Part shown: in pieces, positions 20,514 to 29,968 of the stretch
How the letters are laid out: the number at the start of each line of letters is the position of its first letter
Numbering within the stretch: the stretch's first letter is position 1
NCBI RefSeq assembly: GCF_023824315.1
Contig: NZ_CP098732.1
Span: forward strand, 2,418,001-2,482,000
Direction: 5' to 3'
Length of the DNA stretch: 64,000 nt
DNA from: Acinetobacter tibetensis
GTDB lineage: Bacteria > Pseudomonadota > Gammaproteobacteria > Pseudomonadales > Moraxellaceae
Notes under the pieces: model-generated
Database searches by the model: none
What the model saw: only the letters and a program-made list of their open reading frames with translations
Told to the model about the DNA's origin: nothing
Position numbers and translations under genes: made by a program

Positions 20514-20542
20514 ATTATAAAACGCGAAAAGTCAAAATACAA
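20514..20542 (-). promoter_or_regulatory. Promoter of sdhCDAB
   Basis: On the minus strand TTGTAT (20542-20537) and a perfect TATAAT (20519-20514) are 17 bases apart. Transcription would start near 20507, giving a leader of about 90 nt. Confidence 0.65.
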
Positions 20543-20608
20543 ACAATCAAAGACTGGTTTTTTAACAAAAAACTCTTAAATAAGAATCATTAACAAAAAC
20601 AACATTCT

Positions 20609-20659
20609 ATAAAAACCAATAATTTAGCTCAAACTTATTGCTATGCTATTGGTTTTTAT
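20609..20659. repeat. 13-bp perfect inverted repeat upstream of sdhC
   Basis: ATAAAAACCAATA (20609-20621) and TATTGGTTTTTAT (20647-20659) are exact reverse complements with 25 bases between them. The repeat lies about 70 bases upstream of the sdh -35 element. Confidence 0.6.
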
Positions 20660-20721
20660 CACTTATCCATCAAATCCCTCCCTTTTTAAGCGTCTTCTGT
20701 GATTTTGCATTTTTAGACTAA

Positions 20722-20747
20722 AGATAAGGAAGATATTTTCCTTATCT
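20722..20747. repeat. 10-bp perfect inverted repeat between sdhC and gltA
   Basis: AGATAAGGAA (20722-20731) and TTCCTTATCT (20738-20747) pair around a 6-nt loop. There is no gene end nearby. Confidence 0.6.
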
Positions 20748-21291
20748 GAGAATCTCTTCCTTTATATGGAGAGACTTGCATTTCCTATCAAAATGTTCAC
20801 TATTTATTTAGAGCAATAATTTTATGATATAACGTGATTAAATAACGACTTAGCCAAAACAACATACAGATCACGTATAAATATTAAGACTTTAATTTGC
20901 CCAAAAATTGCAAAAAATTACGTAAAAAGATTAATTTCCAACCAAAAATCAAAATTCAACTAGTCATTTTTTGATCAATCAAACCAGTCCTTATGATTAG
21001 AATTTAATGTCAAGTTTGACTCAAAAATGAAATCAAATATAAACAAAAATGAATGTAAGTTATGAAAATTAGATGAATTTCGATTCAGTTTGTTCGCACT
21101 ATTTGTTTAAAAACACCCTCTCTATAATTTTTATAAATATTTACAATTAAGATGGAGTGCTATTTTTTTTCTGCACCTCAAGAATATTTTGACATATTAT
21201 AGCGCAGCGGTGCTGCGATTTTATTCATTCCTCTAAGGACGGATTTGACTAAACCTCTGTGAGGACGTCAGTTTTTTATCCATAAGTATAA

Positions 21292-21319
21292 TTGACAAAA
21301 TTTCAGTACGCTCTAATCT
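21292..21319 (+). promoter_or_regulatory. Promoter of gltA
   Basis: A perfect TTGACA (21292-21297) and TAATCT (21314-21319) are 16 bases apart. Transcription would begin near 21326, giving an 85-nt leader. Confidence 0.6.
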
Positions 21320-21410
21320 AACTAGCAAATTTTTGATCCGTCTGATTCGCGCATTAGAAGATTAGTACTACGAGTCAGATTAAACATTCACCAGGACAGG
21401 AGATCTTTGA

Positions 21411-22688
21411 ATGTCTGAAGCAACTGGCAAAAAAGCCGTATTACAGCTTGATGGCAAAGAAATTGAATTACCAATTTACAGCGGCACATTGGGCCCAGAT
21501 GTAATCGACGTTAAGGATGTGTTGGCCGCGGGTCACTTTACTTTTGATCCTGGTTTTATGGCAACAGCAGCTTGCGAATCAAAAATTACCTTCATTGACG
21601 GTAACAAAGGTGTACTTTTACACCGCGGTTACCCAATTGACCAACTTGCTACTAAAGCAGACTACTTAGAAACTTGCTACTTATTATTAAATGGCGAGCT
21701 TCCAACTGCTGAGCAAAAAGCTGAATTTGACGCTAAAGTACGTAACCACACTATGGTTCACGACCAAGTTAGCCGTTTCTTTAATGGTTTCCGTCGTGAC
21801 GCTCACCCTATGGCAATCATGGTGGGTGTAGTTGGTGCACTTTCTGCGTTCTATCATAACGGTTTAGACATTGAAGATGTTAACCACCGTGAAATCACAG
21901 CTATTCGCTTAATTGCAAAAGTACCTACACTTGCAGCTTGGAGCTACAAGTACACCGTAGGTCAACCATTTGTTTACCCACGTAATGACTTAAACTATGC
22001 GGAAAACTTCTTGCATATGATGTTTGCTACTCCAGCAGACCGTGATTACAAAGTAAACCCTATTCTTGCAAAAGCAATGGATCGTATTTTCACGCTTCAT
22101 GCTGACCACGAACAAAACGCGTCTACATCTACTGTACGTTTGGCTGGTTCTACTGGTGCTAACCCGTATGCATGTATTGCTGCTGGTATCTCTGCACTTT
22201 GGGGACCTGCTCACGGTGGCGCGAACGAAGCTGTTCTTAAGATGCTTGATGAAATCGGCACTGTAGAAAACGTTGCTGGCTTCATGGAAAAAGTGAAAAC
22301 TAAAGAAGTTAAACTTATGGGCTTCGGTCACCGAGTTTATAAAAACTTCGATCCACGTGCGAAAGTAATGAAAGAAACTTGTGACGAAGTTCTTGGTGCT
22401 TTAGGCATCAACGATCCACAGCTTGCTCTTGCTATGGAACTTGAACGTATCGCGCTTTCTGACGAATACTTCATTAAACGTAACCTATACCCTAACGTAG
22501 ACTTCTACTCAGGTATCATCCTTAAAGCGATTGGTATCCCGACTGAAATGTTTACTGTAATCTTCGCACTTGCACGTACTGTTGGTTGGATCAGCCACTG
22601 GTTAGAAATGCACAGCGGACCTTACAAAATTGGTCGTCCACGTCAGCTTTACACTGGTGAAGTTCAACGTGACATCCAAGGTCGTTAA
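21411..22688 (+). CDS. gltA: Citrate synthase (type II)
   Basis: The 425-residue enzyme condenses oxaloacetate with acetyl-CoA at the entry of the TCA cycle. Catalytic segments are visible: [25 protein letters not shown] and a final [22 protein letters not shown]. The length suits the hexameric, NADH-sensitive Gram-negative type. GGAG precedes the ATG. It is transcribed divergently from sdhCDAB and ends at a strong terminator. Confidence 0.98.
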   Translation: MSEATGKKAVLQLDGKEIELPIYSGTLGPDVIDVKDVLAAGHFTFDPGFMATAACESKITFIDGNKGVLLHRGYPIDQLATKADYLETCYLLLNGELPTAEQKAEFDAKVRNHTMVHDQVSRFFNGFRRDAHPMAIMVGVVGALSAFYHNGLDIEDVNHREITAIRLIAKVPTLAAWSYKYTVGQPFVYPRNDLNYAENFLHMMFATPADRDYKVNPILAKAMDRIFTLHADHEQNASTSTVRLAGSTGANPYACIAAGISALWGPAHGGANEAVLKMLDEIGTVENVAGFMEKVKTKEVKLMGFGHRVYKNFDPRAKVMKETCDEVLGALGINDPQLALAMELERIALSDEYFIKRNLYPNVDFYSGIILKAIGIPTEMFTVIFALARTVGWISHWLEMHSGPYKIGRPRQLYTGEVQRDIQGR

Positions 22689-22707
22689 TTCGAAAGAATT
22701 GATGATT

Positions 22708-22737
22708 AAAAAAACCACCCTTCGGGTGGTTTTTTTA
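22708..22737 (+). terminator. Terminator after gltA
   Basis: A 12-bp stem with a TTCG tetraloop is followed by seven T residues. Confidence 0.92.
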
Positions 22738-22793
22738 TGTCAGCTTAAATACAGATACAGCCATAAGAATATTTTTAAGATAAAAACTAAAAT

Positions 22794-24374
22794 TTAACCG
22801 ATATCGTAATTAGCCAAGTCTAATTTTTTCAGTTTTTGCTTCAATTGCTTGAGTGACCATGGCCAAGCTGCAAAATTTCGCCCATTTTGATCTAGATAAT
22901 AAGATTTACAGCCACCACGGTTAAAAACCGTCTTCTGCAAATGTTTTTGTACTACAACATTATGTTCATGAAGTACTTTTGGCTTAATTTCTATTCGCTT
23001 AATGTTCTGATCTCGCATTTGCAGTAAACCACTCATAATGTAATCCAGTTGTGCTTCCGCAATCCCAATAAATGAGTCATAGACCAGAATATTGGGACCC
23101 AGCACCAAAAAGGCATTGGGTACATGTTCCAAACTTGCACCCAAAAATGCCTCTGGAGAGCTTTCTTTCCAACGCTCAGCCAAGAGTTGCCCATTCGCAT
23201 CATAGACTCGCTTGCCTATAGGTGGATGTGAAACTTCAAAGCCTGTCCCCCAGATAATCACATCAACTTGATACTGTTCACCATTGGTGGCAATCAATTG
23301 ATTCCCCTGAATTTCAATCAAACCCTGTGGCACAAGCTGTACATTTTCTTGTTGTAAGGCAGGATAATAATCATTGGCGAATAACAGCCGTTTACAACCA
23401 ATTGAGAAATTCGGGGTCACATTTTTTCGTAATGTTTGATCTTGAATTTGCAGTTTTAATAGCTGTTTGCTCAGCAGATTAATTGGCTCTAATATTTGAG
23501 GATGACGCAATCCAAAGTTAATCCCATTTAAAATTTGCGCAACACTGTTACGCCACAACTGTTGAATCACAGGATATTTGGCAATGACGCCTTTAGCCGC
23601 ATCATTCAATGCAAAATCAGCTTTGGGTAATACCCACGGTGCAGTACGTTGAAAAATAATCAACTCTTTGACATCAGGTTGAATTTGAGGAATAAACTGA
23701 ATTGCAGATGCACCCGTACCAATCACAGCAACCCGTTTACCTGTTAAATCGCAGTCATGTTTCCAGCGTGCCGAATGAAACATTTCACCGCTAAAGGTAT
23801 CAATTCCTTTAATCTGTGGCACAGAGGGTTCTGTAATGGGTCCCGTAGAGAAAACCACTGTTTTAGCGAGAAATTTGCCTTGTGAAGTTTCTAAAACCCA
23901 TTGTTGCTGTACTTCATTCCATTTAGCGGATATAAGCTCATGCTTAAATTTAATTTTGTCATACAAATTGAATTGCTTCGTGACCTGCTCCAGATAGGTC
24001 AAAATTTCCGTTTGCTTGGCAAATAGATGACTCCATGCATGGCTTGGTGCAAACGAAAAAGAATATAACGCGGATGGCACGTCACAACCACAGCCAGGAT
24101 AAGTGTTGTCACGCCAAGTTCCACCGACGCGATCTGCTTTTTCAAACACTAAAAAGTCAGTATAGCCCGCTTGTATCATCTTATAGGCAGCAGCAATACC
24201 AGATATTCCCGCACCAATTACAACACAATCATATACACGAGTTGACTGCGCTTGTTTCGCTTTCGTTCGTATTTTGGTTTTTTGTTGAGTCACGGAAGTT
24301 GGGTTTTCCTCTACCCCAATAGATTCAGCACCTTCTTCTAAGGCGGATTCAATTTTTTGATCTGAATTTTCCAC
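22794..24374 (-). CDS. Baeyer-Villiger-type flavin monooxygenase
   Basis: The 526-residue protein has an FAD motif (VVIGAGISGIAAA, about 51-63), an NADP motif (VAVIGTGASA, about 215-224) and the Baeyer-Villiger fingerprint F-x-G-x3-H-x3-W (Phe194 to Trp204, then Lys rather than Pro). It should use NADPH and oxygen to oxidise a ketone, aldehyde or similar carbonyl; the substrate is unknown. A polar N-terminal extension of about 45 residues precedes the FAD motif. It ends the three-gene cluster with the SDR and PF10118-like genes. It is not AlmA by the sequence I recall. Confidence 0.85.
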   Translation of the reverse strand: MENSDQKIESALEEGAESIGVEENPTSVTQQKTKIRTKAKQAQSTRVYDCVVIGAGISGIAAAYKMIQAGYTDFLVFEKADRVGGTWRDNTYPGCGCDVPSALYSFSFAPSHAWSHLFAKQTEILTYLEQVTKQFNLYDKIKFKHELISAKWNEVQQQWVLETSQGKFLAKTVVFSTGPITEPSVPQIKGIDTFSGEMFHSARWKHDCDLTGKRVAVIGTGASAIQFIPQIQPDVKELIIFQRTAPWVLPKADFALNDAAKGVIAKYPVIQQLWRNSVAQILNGINFGLRHPQILEPINLLSKQLLKLQIQDQTLRKNVTPNFSIGCKRLLFANDYYPALQQENVQLVPQGLIEIQGNQLIATNGEQYQVDVIIWGTGFEVSHPPIGKRVYDANGQLLAERWKESSPEAFLGASLEHVPNAFLVLGPNILVYDSFIGIAEAQLDYIMSGLLQMRDQNIKRIEIKPKVLHEHNVVVQKHLQKTVFNRGGCKSYYLDQNGRNFAAWPWSLKQLKQKLKKLDLANYDIG

Positions 24375-24408
24375 TAAAATATTCTCCGTAATGTTCAGTA
24401 TCTTATTT

Positions 24409-25254
24409 TTATTTCATGTATTTTTGGAACAATGGATAACCAATTCCAAGTAACTTTGCATACAGACTTGGTGCAGCACGTTTTAACCACCAAAACAACT
24501 TGGCATCTGGCTGTGGAATGGTATACAGCTTATTCGCATCAAGCCGATCTAAGGTTTTAATTGCGACTTGATCGCTATTAATAAAAGCATGATTCATCAG
24601 CAAATGATCTGCCAAACCAGAGTAACGTTGTGGCAAACGGCCATTTTTCATAATATTGGTTGGCACCAAAGTTGGGCAAAGGACATTGACGCGGATATTG
24701 GTACTTCGGAGTTCTGCTGAAAGCGTTTCTGACAATGCCAAAACACTCGACTTCGTTACGTTATATGCCGTCATTTCAGGAGCCGCAGTAAAACCCGCAG
24801 CCGATGCCACATTAATAATCGCACCAAAGCCTTGCTGTTTGAATTGTGGGACAAAATAATGACATCCATGAATCACACCCCATAAATTGACATGCATACA
24901 CCATTGCCAATCGTCTAGACTGACTTCATCAAACTTTCCCCCCAAACCAACTCCCGCATTGTTAATAATTAAGGTGGTCACATGCCCCATTAGTTGTTCA
25001 GCTTGCTCTGCCAATGCTTTCACTTGCTCAGCACATCCCACATCACATTGCACAGCAAAAGCATCCGTTTGATATTGATTTTGAATCAAGCTCACGGTTT
25101 CTTCAGCAGCACTGAGATGAATATCTGCACAAACCACCACCCCGCCGCGCCGAGCAAGCTCTAGTGCGAAACTCCGTCCAATACCACTCCCCGCACCGGT
25201 TACCACGGCATAAGCTTGTTTGCTTGGATTACTTTTTTTATTAAAAATTGTCAT
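24409..25254 (-). CDS. Short-chain dehydrogenase/reductase (SDR)
   Basis: The 281-residue classical SDR has the cofactor motif TGAGSGIG (residues 19-26), the NNAGVG motif (98-103) and the catalytic Ser151, Tyr164 and Lys168 (YNVTK). It should interconvert an alcohol and a carbonyl. It lies 34 bases upstream of the monooxygenase gene and 18 bases downstream of the PF10118-like gene on the same strand. It may therefore make or remove the carbonyl handled by the monooxygenase (inference). Confidence 0.87.
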   Translation of the reverse strand: MTIFNKKSNPSKQAYAVVTGAGSGIGRSFALELARRGGVVVCADIHLSAAEETVSLIQNQYQTDAFAVQCDVGCAEQVKALAEQAEQLMGHVTTLIINNAGVGLGGKFDEVSLDDWQWCMHVNLWGVIHGCHYFVPQFKQQGFGAIINVASAAGFTAAPEMTAYNVTKSSVLALSETLSAELRSTNIRVNVLCPTLVPTNIMKNGRLPQRYSGLADHLLMNHAFINSDQVAIKTLDRLDANKLYTIPQPDAKLFWWLKRAAPSLYAKLLGIGYPLFQKYMK

Positions 25255-25272
25255 TTTAAAATCCCCGCTTTG

Positions 25273-26229
25273 TTATGAACGTAAACTAGGGGTAAATTCA
25301 CGCGTAAAATAAGGCGTTAAAATGCCATGTTCAGGGTTTAACAGCTTTTCTTTGTAATAGCTTAAATAGGCTGAAATATCATGATCATTGGGATGAAAAT
25401 CAGGACGTAAATAATCAAAAATATGCTGCATGGTGCTGCCATAGACACCATCCTTTAAGCCAAAAATTAGGCTTAAACTGTAAGGCAGTTCTTTCCAGTA
25501 GCTCCAACGAATCAGATTTTTCGGTTCTCGGTAAAATGGCACCATGAGTGAGGCGACTGAAATTAAAATAAGAATCGTGATAAGCGCAGGGAAAAAGCCT
25601 GCAATACGCAGCGCATAATTATTGGATAAAGCTTGAAATACATCATAGGCAATGTCTTTATGCTCAGACTCTTCGAGCATATGCCACATCCAAATGGCGC
25701 GCTGCTTTTCATCTCGAGAATGGAAGAAAATTTCCTCATGCTTCATCATATATTCTGCCAATACAGCAGTGAAATGCTCAATACCTGCCATGAGCGACAG
25801 TTTCATGGGTTGGGGTAAACGGTTAAATCCATAATCAAATGCCCAACCAGCCCATGTGCGAAACAACTGCACTGGATAATCTACTTCTAGGAATGCATCG
25901 TTTAACTCATTATGCATTTTAGAATGAATCGCCTCTTGACCAATCAAAGCCGTCACGCGCTGTTTCAGCAGTGGATCTTTAAGCAATTCACGATGATAAC
26001 GCGCTGTATCTATCACCAAGTCCTCTCCAAACGTTAAAAAAATGGAAAGTGATGCGAAATAGGCACTCGCCAATTCTGCATTGAGATAAAATTTGGGATC
26101 AATTTCTTTCGGGTCAAAGTCAAACCGCATGTGCCGAATCGGAATCATCGGGGACTGTTTCAAAGTATTAAAACGAGGCCCAGAAAATACATGATTCAAT
26201 GTATTTTTAAGTGGTGTAATGAATTGCAT
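25273..26229 (-). CDS. PF10118-like protein with a diiron-type residue pattern
   Basis: The 318-residue protein resembles the family annotated as predicted metal-dependent hydrolase (PF10118). The residues tell another story: Glu69, Glu99-x2-His102, Glu151 and Glu187-x2-His190 have the E/ExxH/E/ExxH order of ferritin-like diiron carboxylate proteins. His183 adds the HxxxExxH seen in AurF-type N-oxygenases. A hydrophobic stretch at about 209-231 may anchor it to the membrane. The ATG at 26229 has AAGGA six bases upstream; the ATG two codons earlier is too close. It is first in the three-gene cluster. Confidence 0.8.
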   Translation of the reverse strand: MQFITPLKNTLNHVFSGPRFNTLKQSPMIPIRHMRFDFDPKEIDPKFYLNAELASAYFASLSIFLTFGEDLVIDTARYHRELLKDPLLKQRVTALIGQEAIHSKMHNELNDAFLEVDYPVQLFRTWAGWAFDYGFNRLPQPMKLSLMAGIEHFTAVLAEYMMKHEEIFFHSRDEKQRAIWMWHMLEESEHKDIAYDVFQALSNNYALRIAGFFPALITILILISVASLMVPFYREPKNLIRWSYWKELPYSLSLIFGLKDGVYGSTMQHIFDYLRPDFHPNDHDISAYLSYYKEKLLNPEHGILTPYFTREFTPSLRS

Positions 26230-26424
26230 GACCATTCCTTATTTTTCTACTGTAAGTGCAACTTTGTGGTATTGCACATGCTGCTTAAGCATGCACCTAC
26301 AGTAAAAAACTAAGTGAGCCTATGTGGCTTGCCACTAGCAATTCAGGTCATTTGATTTGCAATTTCTGCCTTTCCTCAGACTTGTCCGACAGTTTTCTGA
26401 CAAAATTATCTACATGGGACAAAA

Positions 26425-26910
26425 TCACGCTTTGGGTGCCAAAAAAGGAATGCATTGTTCATAAGCATTGCAGTCCTGCCCTTGTGTTTTTTTAATAAAA
26501 TAATCTTGCACCATTTGCGCCTGCTGCTCTATTCCATAATTTAAAAACAATTTTCCTTGCTGGATTACATAGTGATAACGGCGATCAAATAATGCCTTAC
26601 GTACCACAGCAATGCCTTGCTGGTACTGCCACACATGCGTCATCTCATGAATAAACCAAGATTGCAAACTGAGTGAACACTTTGAAAAGTCATGACAGTA
26701 ATTTTGCGCATGAAAATAAATATATCCATTCGGGCTAATCGCATGATTTTTAAGTACTGCTTTATGCGCAATAATTTGAACCCGATCCAACTGAATTGTG
26801 TCTGCAAAAATCCATCGAACCAATGATTTTTCACCATCAGTCAAAGGGCGTCGAGACAAAACACCTACGCTTCGAATAGTCTGGAGCAGAGTTGATAAAT
26901 ATCGCGACAT
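26425..26910 (-). CDS. Small HExxH putative metallopeptidase-like protein
   Basis: The 161-residue protein has a zinc-peptidase HEMTH motif at 88-92, followed by VWQYQQG, as in proteins annotated vgr-related or near DUF4157. There is no signal peptide or membrane segment from the start chosen (ATG at 26910, AAAGG upstream). A longer frame starting at 26949 has no better ribosome site. No T6SS or toxin genes are near. Function is unknown; catalytic activity is inferred from the motif only. Confidence 0.7.
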   Translation of the reverse strand: MSRYLSTLLQTIRSVGVLSRRPLTDGEKSLVRWIFADTIQLDRVQIIAHKAVLKNHAISPNGYIYFHAQNYCHDFSKCSLSLQSWFIHEMTHVWQYQQGIAVVRKALFDRRYHYVIQQGKLFLNYGIEQQAQMVQDYFIKKTQGQDCNAYEQCIPFLAPKA

Positions 26911-27149
26911 ATCTTTAACCTTTTCAGTGAAATATAAGTAACTTACCATCTACAATTATGAATTGTTTTTCTAAATGCAAATAAGAATTTTTTTTGAATT
27001 TATACACTACATTTGTCGCAATTCGTATATAGTATCAACGCAAATTATTTATTCATTATTTTGTCGTTGATTACACAGTACTGAACCGATAACGATAAGA
27101 AACTCAGTCATCTGCGTACACATCCCTATAGCTTTAGGATTAAGTTGGA

Positions 27150-28775
27150 ATGAAAAGTTTTAAAATTGCCCTAGCACAATTCTCTCCGCATATTGGTAAT
27201 ATCGAAGCAAATGCTGAAAAAATGCAACAATTGGCAAATGAAGCCAAAGCGCAAAAATCAGATTTAATTATCTTCCCTGAATTAGCAACGATTGGTTACC
27301 CAGCCGAAGATTTACTGTTGCGTCCAAGCCTGTCTAAACGCACACAACTAGCGTTTGAACAACTGAGCCAAGTGAAAGACATTGTCATGGTCTTTGGTTT
27401 TGTCAATCAAACTGAAGATGGTCAACGCTATAACTCTGCCGCAGTGATGAAAGACGGTAAGATTCTCGGTATTTATAACAAGCAAAACTTGCCAAATTAT
27501 GGCGTGTTTGATGAAAAACGTTATTTTAACGAAGGACATCAGCACTTGGTATTTGAATACCTCGGACATAAATTCGGTGTACTGATTTGTGAAGATATCT
27601 GGTCACTGAATACCGTTCAGCAACTTGCCCAACTCAATGTAGAAACTGCTTTAGTCCTAAATGCTTCACCATATGAAGTGGGTAAACCACAGCATCGTGT
27701 TGAAACCATGTCTGCTCTTGCGAAACAAATGAACCTTAATTTGGTTTATGCCAACCAAGTTGGTGGTCAAGATGATTTAATTTTTGACGGCACCAGTTTT
27801 GTCATTAACAAAGACGGCGCTGTTGCAGTACAAGCACCAAGTTTTAAAGAAACATTGCTCTATTCGGACTATATTGGCGAACAACAAAGCTATCAAGTTA
27901 CTGAAAGCAGTCCAACTCTCGAAACCATGGCAGAAATTTATCAAGCTTTGGTGATGGCAACGCGTGACTATGTTCACCGTTCAGGCTTCCCAGGCGTGAT
28001 TTTAGGTCTTTCAGGTGGGATTGACTCAGCATTGACCCTTGCGATTGCTGTAGATGCGATTGGTGCTGACAAAGTACAAGCGGTCATGATGCCTTATACT
28101 TATACTTCGCAAATCAGTGTAGAAGATGCAGCGGCACAAGCGAAGAATATGGGCATTACCTTTGGTATTGCGGAAATTAATCCGATTGTAAACAGCTTTA
28201 TGCAAACGCTTTATCCATTCTTTGGTAATGCACCTGCTGATGCCACTGAAGAAAATTTACAAGCGCGTACACGCGGTACGCTATTGATGGGCTTATCGAA
28301 TAAATTTGGTAACCTTGTCCTTTCTACAGGCAATAAATCAGAACTTTCTGTCGGCTATTGCACACTGTACGGCGATATGGTCGGCGGTTTTGCTGTTCTG
28401 AAAGATGTGTATAAGACCATTGTATTTGAATTGGCAAAATACCGTAACAGTATCTCTGAAACACCTGTAATTCCAGAACGTGTGATTACTCGTCCGCCTT
28501 CAGCAGAACTACGTCCAGACCAAACCGACCAAGACTCATTACCTGCTTATGATGTCCTCGATGCAATTCTGTATGCCTACATCGAAGAAGACATGAGCCA
28601 AGATGACATTATTGCCAAAGGCTTTGATGCAGACGTTGTGAAAAAAGTAATTCGCCTCGTCGACTTTAATGAATATAAACGTCGCCAAGGTTCTATTGGT
28701 CCGCGTATTAGCTCACGTGCCTTTAGCCGCGAACGTCGTTACCCAATCATCAATGGTTGGAAAGCTGGTCTATAA
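27150..28775 (+). CDS. nadE: Glutamine-dependent NAD+ synthetase
   Basis: The 541-residue protein fuses an N-terminal nitrilase-type glutaminase (catalytic Glu44, Lys111 and Cys147) to a C-terminal NAD synthetase with the ATP motif SGGIDS (288-293). It amidates deamido-NAD+ to NAD+ using glutamine. Length matches the glutamine-dependent class rather than the short ammonia-dependent NadE. It is monocistronic with a strong terminator. Confidence 0.96.
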   Translation: MKSFKIALAQFSPHIGNIEANAEKMQQLANEAKAQKSDLIIFPELATIGYPAEDLLLRPSLSKRTQLAFEQLSQVKDIVMVFGFVNQTEDGQRYNSAAVMKDGKILGIYNKQNLPNYGVFDEKRYFNEGHQHLVFEYLGHKFGVLICEDIWSLNTVQQLAQLNVETALVLNASPYEVGKPQHRVETMSALAKQMNLNLVYANQVGGQDDLIFDGTSFVINKDGAVAVQAPSFKETLLYSDYIGEQQSYQVTESSPTLETMAEIYQALVMATRDYVHRSGFPGVILGLSGGIDSALTLAIAVDAIGADKVQAVMMPYTYTSQISVEDAAAQAKNMGITFGIAEINPIVNSFMQTLYPFFGNAPADATEENLQARTRGTLLMGLSNKFGNLVLSTGNKSELSVGYCTLYGDMVGGFAVLKDVYKTIVFELAKYRNSISETPVIPERVITRPPSAELRPDQTDQDSLPAYDVLDAILYAYIEEDMSQDDIIAKGFDADVVKKVIRLVDFNEYKRRQGSIGPRISSRAFSRERRYPIINGWKAGL

Positions 28776-28791
28776 CAGCAAATAGAAACAT

Positions 28792-28822
28792 AAAAGCCCA
28801 AACTTTAGTTTGGGCTTTTTTA
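28792..28822 (+). terminator. Terminator after nadE
   Basis: A 13-bp stem is followed by a T run, 17 bases after the stop codon. Confidence 0.9.
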
Positions 28823-28853
28823 TACACACAATATTTTTTCTCTTTTTTCACGC

Positions 28854-28887
28854 ACAAAAAAAAGAGACCAAGCTGAGAGCTTGGTCT
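28854..28887 (-). terminator. Terminator downstream of the first tRNA-Met
   Basis: A 10-bp stem (28865-28874 with 28878-28887) has a long T run on the minus strand, just beyond the tRNA 3' end. Confidence 0.85.
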
Positions 28888-28894
28888 ATAAAAA

Positions 28895-28971
28895 TGGTGG
28901 CTATGACGAGACTTGAACTTGTGACCCCCGCATTATGAGTGCGGTGCTCTAACCAACTGAGCTACATAGCC
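28895..28971 (-). tRNA. tRNA-Met (CAT), elongator type, copy 1
   Basis: The 77-nt cloverleaf has a 7-bp acceptor stem (GGCTATG/CATAGCC), encoded CCA, a T-loop with TTCAAGT and anticodon CAT in loop CTCATAA. It closely resembles E. coli elongator tRNA-Met rather than the initiator. It is identical to the second copy at 29434-29510, and has its own promoter and terminator. Confidence 0.95.
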
Positions 28972-28986
28972 GTAAACTGTGTGCGC

Positions 28987-29015
28987 ATTATCTAAATTTC
29001 ATGTCTATGCGTCAA
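28987..29015 (-). promoter_or_regulatory. Promoter of tRNA-Met copy 1
   Basis: On the minus strand TTGACG and GATAAT are 17 bases apart, ending 15 bases before the tRNA. Confidence 0.75.
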
Positions 29016-29397
29016 GCCTTTTTATTCACGAATGTTCAGAGTTTAAACAGTTGATCTATTTAGTCCGTAAGTTCATCCATATTTGTATAATTTTCATCAG
29101 ATTAGTATCAAAGCGACAAACACAGGGTTCCGTTTTTAATGATGTTCTATACGCTCAACAGACATCGTCTATCTGGAAAATATATGCATAGAGCAAGGAT
29201 AAGCTATATCGAGTTCATTAAATGGATAGAGGATGAAACAACAAGCAGCTTAATACAGGTTGGTAGATGAATCATCTCAGCAACGCTCTTCTAATCCTCA
29301 TCCTGAAATCACATTTTTACTGAAAAATTAAATGGCTTAAAGACCGAAGCCCCGCTTATTATTTTACCGATACGACGTGTAATCATAAATTTTAGAC

Positions 29398-29427
29398 AAA
29401 AAAAATCACGTTATAGGAACGTGATTT
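29398..29427 (-). terminator. Terminator downstream of the second tRNA-Met
   Basis: A 10-bp stem (29403-29412 with 29418-29427) has a T run on the minus strand. Confidence 0.8.
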
Positions 29428-29433
29428 ATAAAA

Positions 29434-29510
29434 TGGTGGCTATGACGAGACTTGAACTTGTGACCCCCGCATTATGAGTGCGGTGCTCTAACCAACTGAG
29501 CTACATAGCC
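29434..29510 (-). tRNA. tRNA-Met (CAT), elongator type, copy 2
   Basis: It is base-for-base identical to the copy at 28895-28971, including CCA. About 22 bases upstream of the tRNA also match the first copy apart from one base. The rest of the spacer is not duplicated. Confidence 0.95.
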
Positions 29511-29525
29511 GTAAACTGTGCGCGC

Positions 29526-29554
29526 ATTATGTGATTTTATCTTTAGTACGTCAA
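29526..29554 (-). promoter_or_regulatory. Promoter of tRNA-Met copy 2
   Basis: On the minus strand TTGACG and CATAAT are 17 bases apart, the same placement as for copy 1. Confidence 0.75.
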
Positions 29555-29584
29555 GTACCTAATGCGCTTAATTGATCAAAATTT

Positions 29585-29961
<377 letters not shown>

Positions 29962-29968
29962 GAAGCGC

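Larger units (their letters stand above)
20416..21410. other. 995-base non-coding region between divergent sdhC and gltA
   Basis: No convincing reading frame is present. It contains the sdh promoter (20514-20542, minus), the gltA promoter (21292-21319, plus), a leader hairpin (20427-20444), a 13-bp inverted repeat (20609-20659), a 10-bp inverted repeat (20722-20747) and a small GC-rich hairpin (CGCAGC-GGT-GCTGCG, near 21204-21220). It is very AT-rich. Confidence 0.75.
28972..29433. other. Spacer between the two tRNA-Met genes
   Basis: It contains the promoter of copy 1 (28987-29015), the terminator of copy 2 (29398-29427) and about 380 bases in which I see no credible gene. Confidence 0.6.

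Noticed and set aside
22794..24374. Identification as the long-chain alkane monooxygenase AlmA
   Set aside because: The N-terminal segments after the FAD motif differ from the AlmA sequence I recall; the general Baeyer-Villiger-type label is safer.
28979..29191. A 70-codon plus-strand frame between the two tRNA-Met genes
   Set aside because: It starts next to the tRNA promoter, has biased composition and lacks a ribosome site; it is probably chance.
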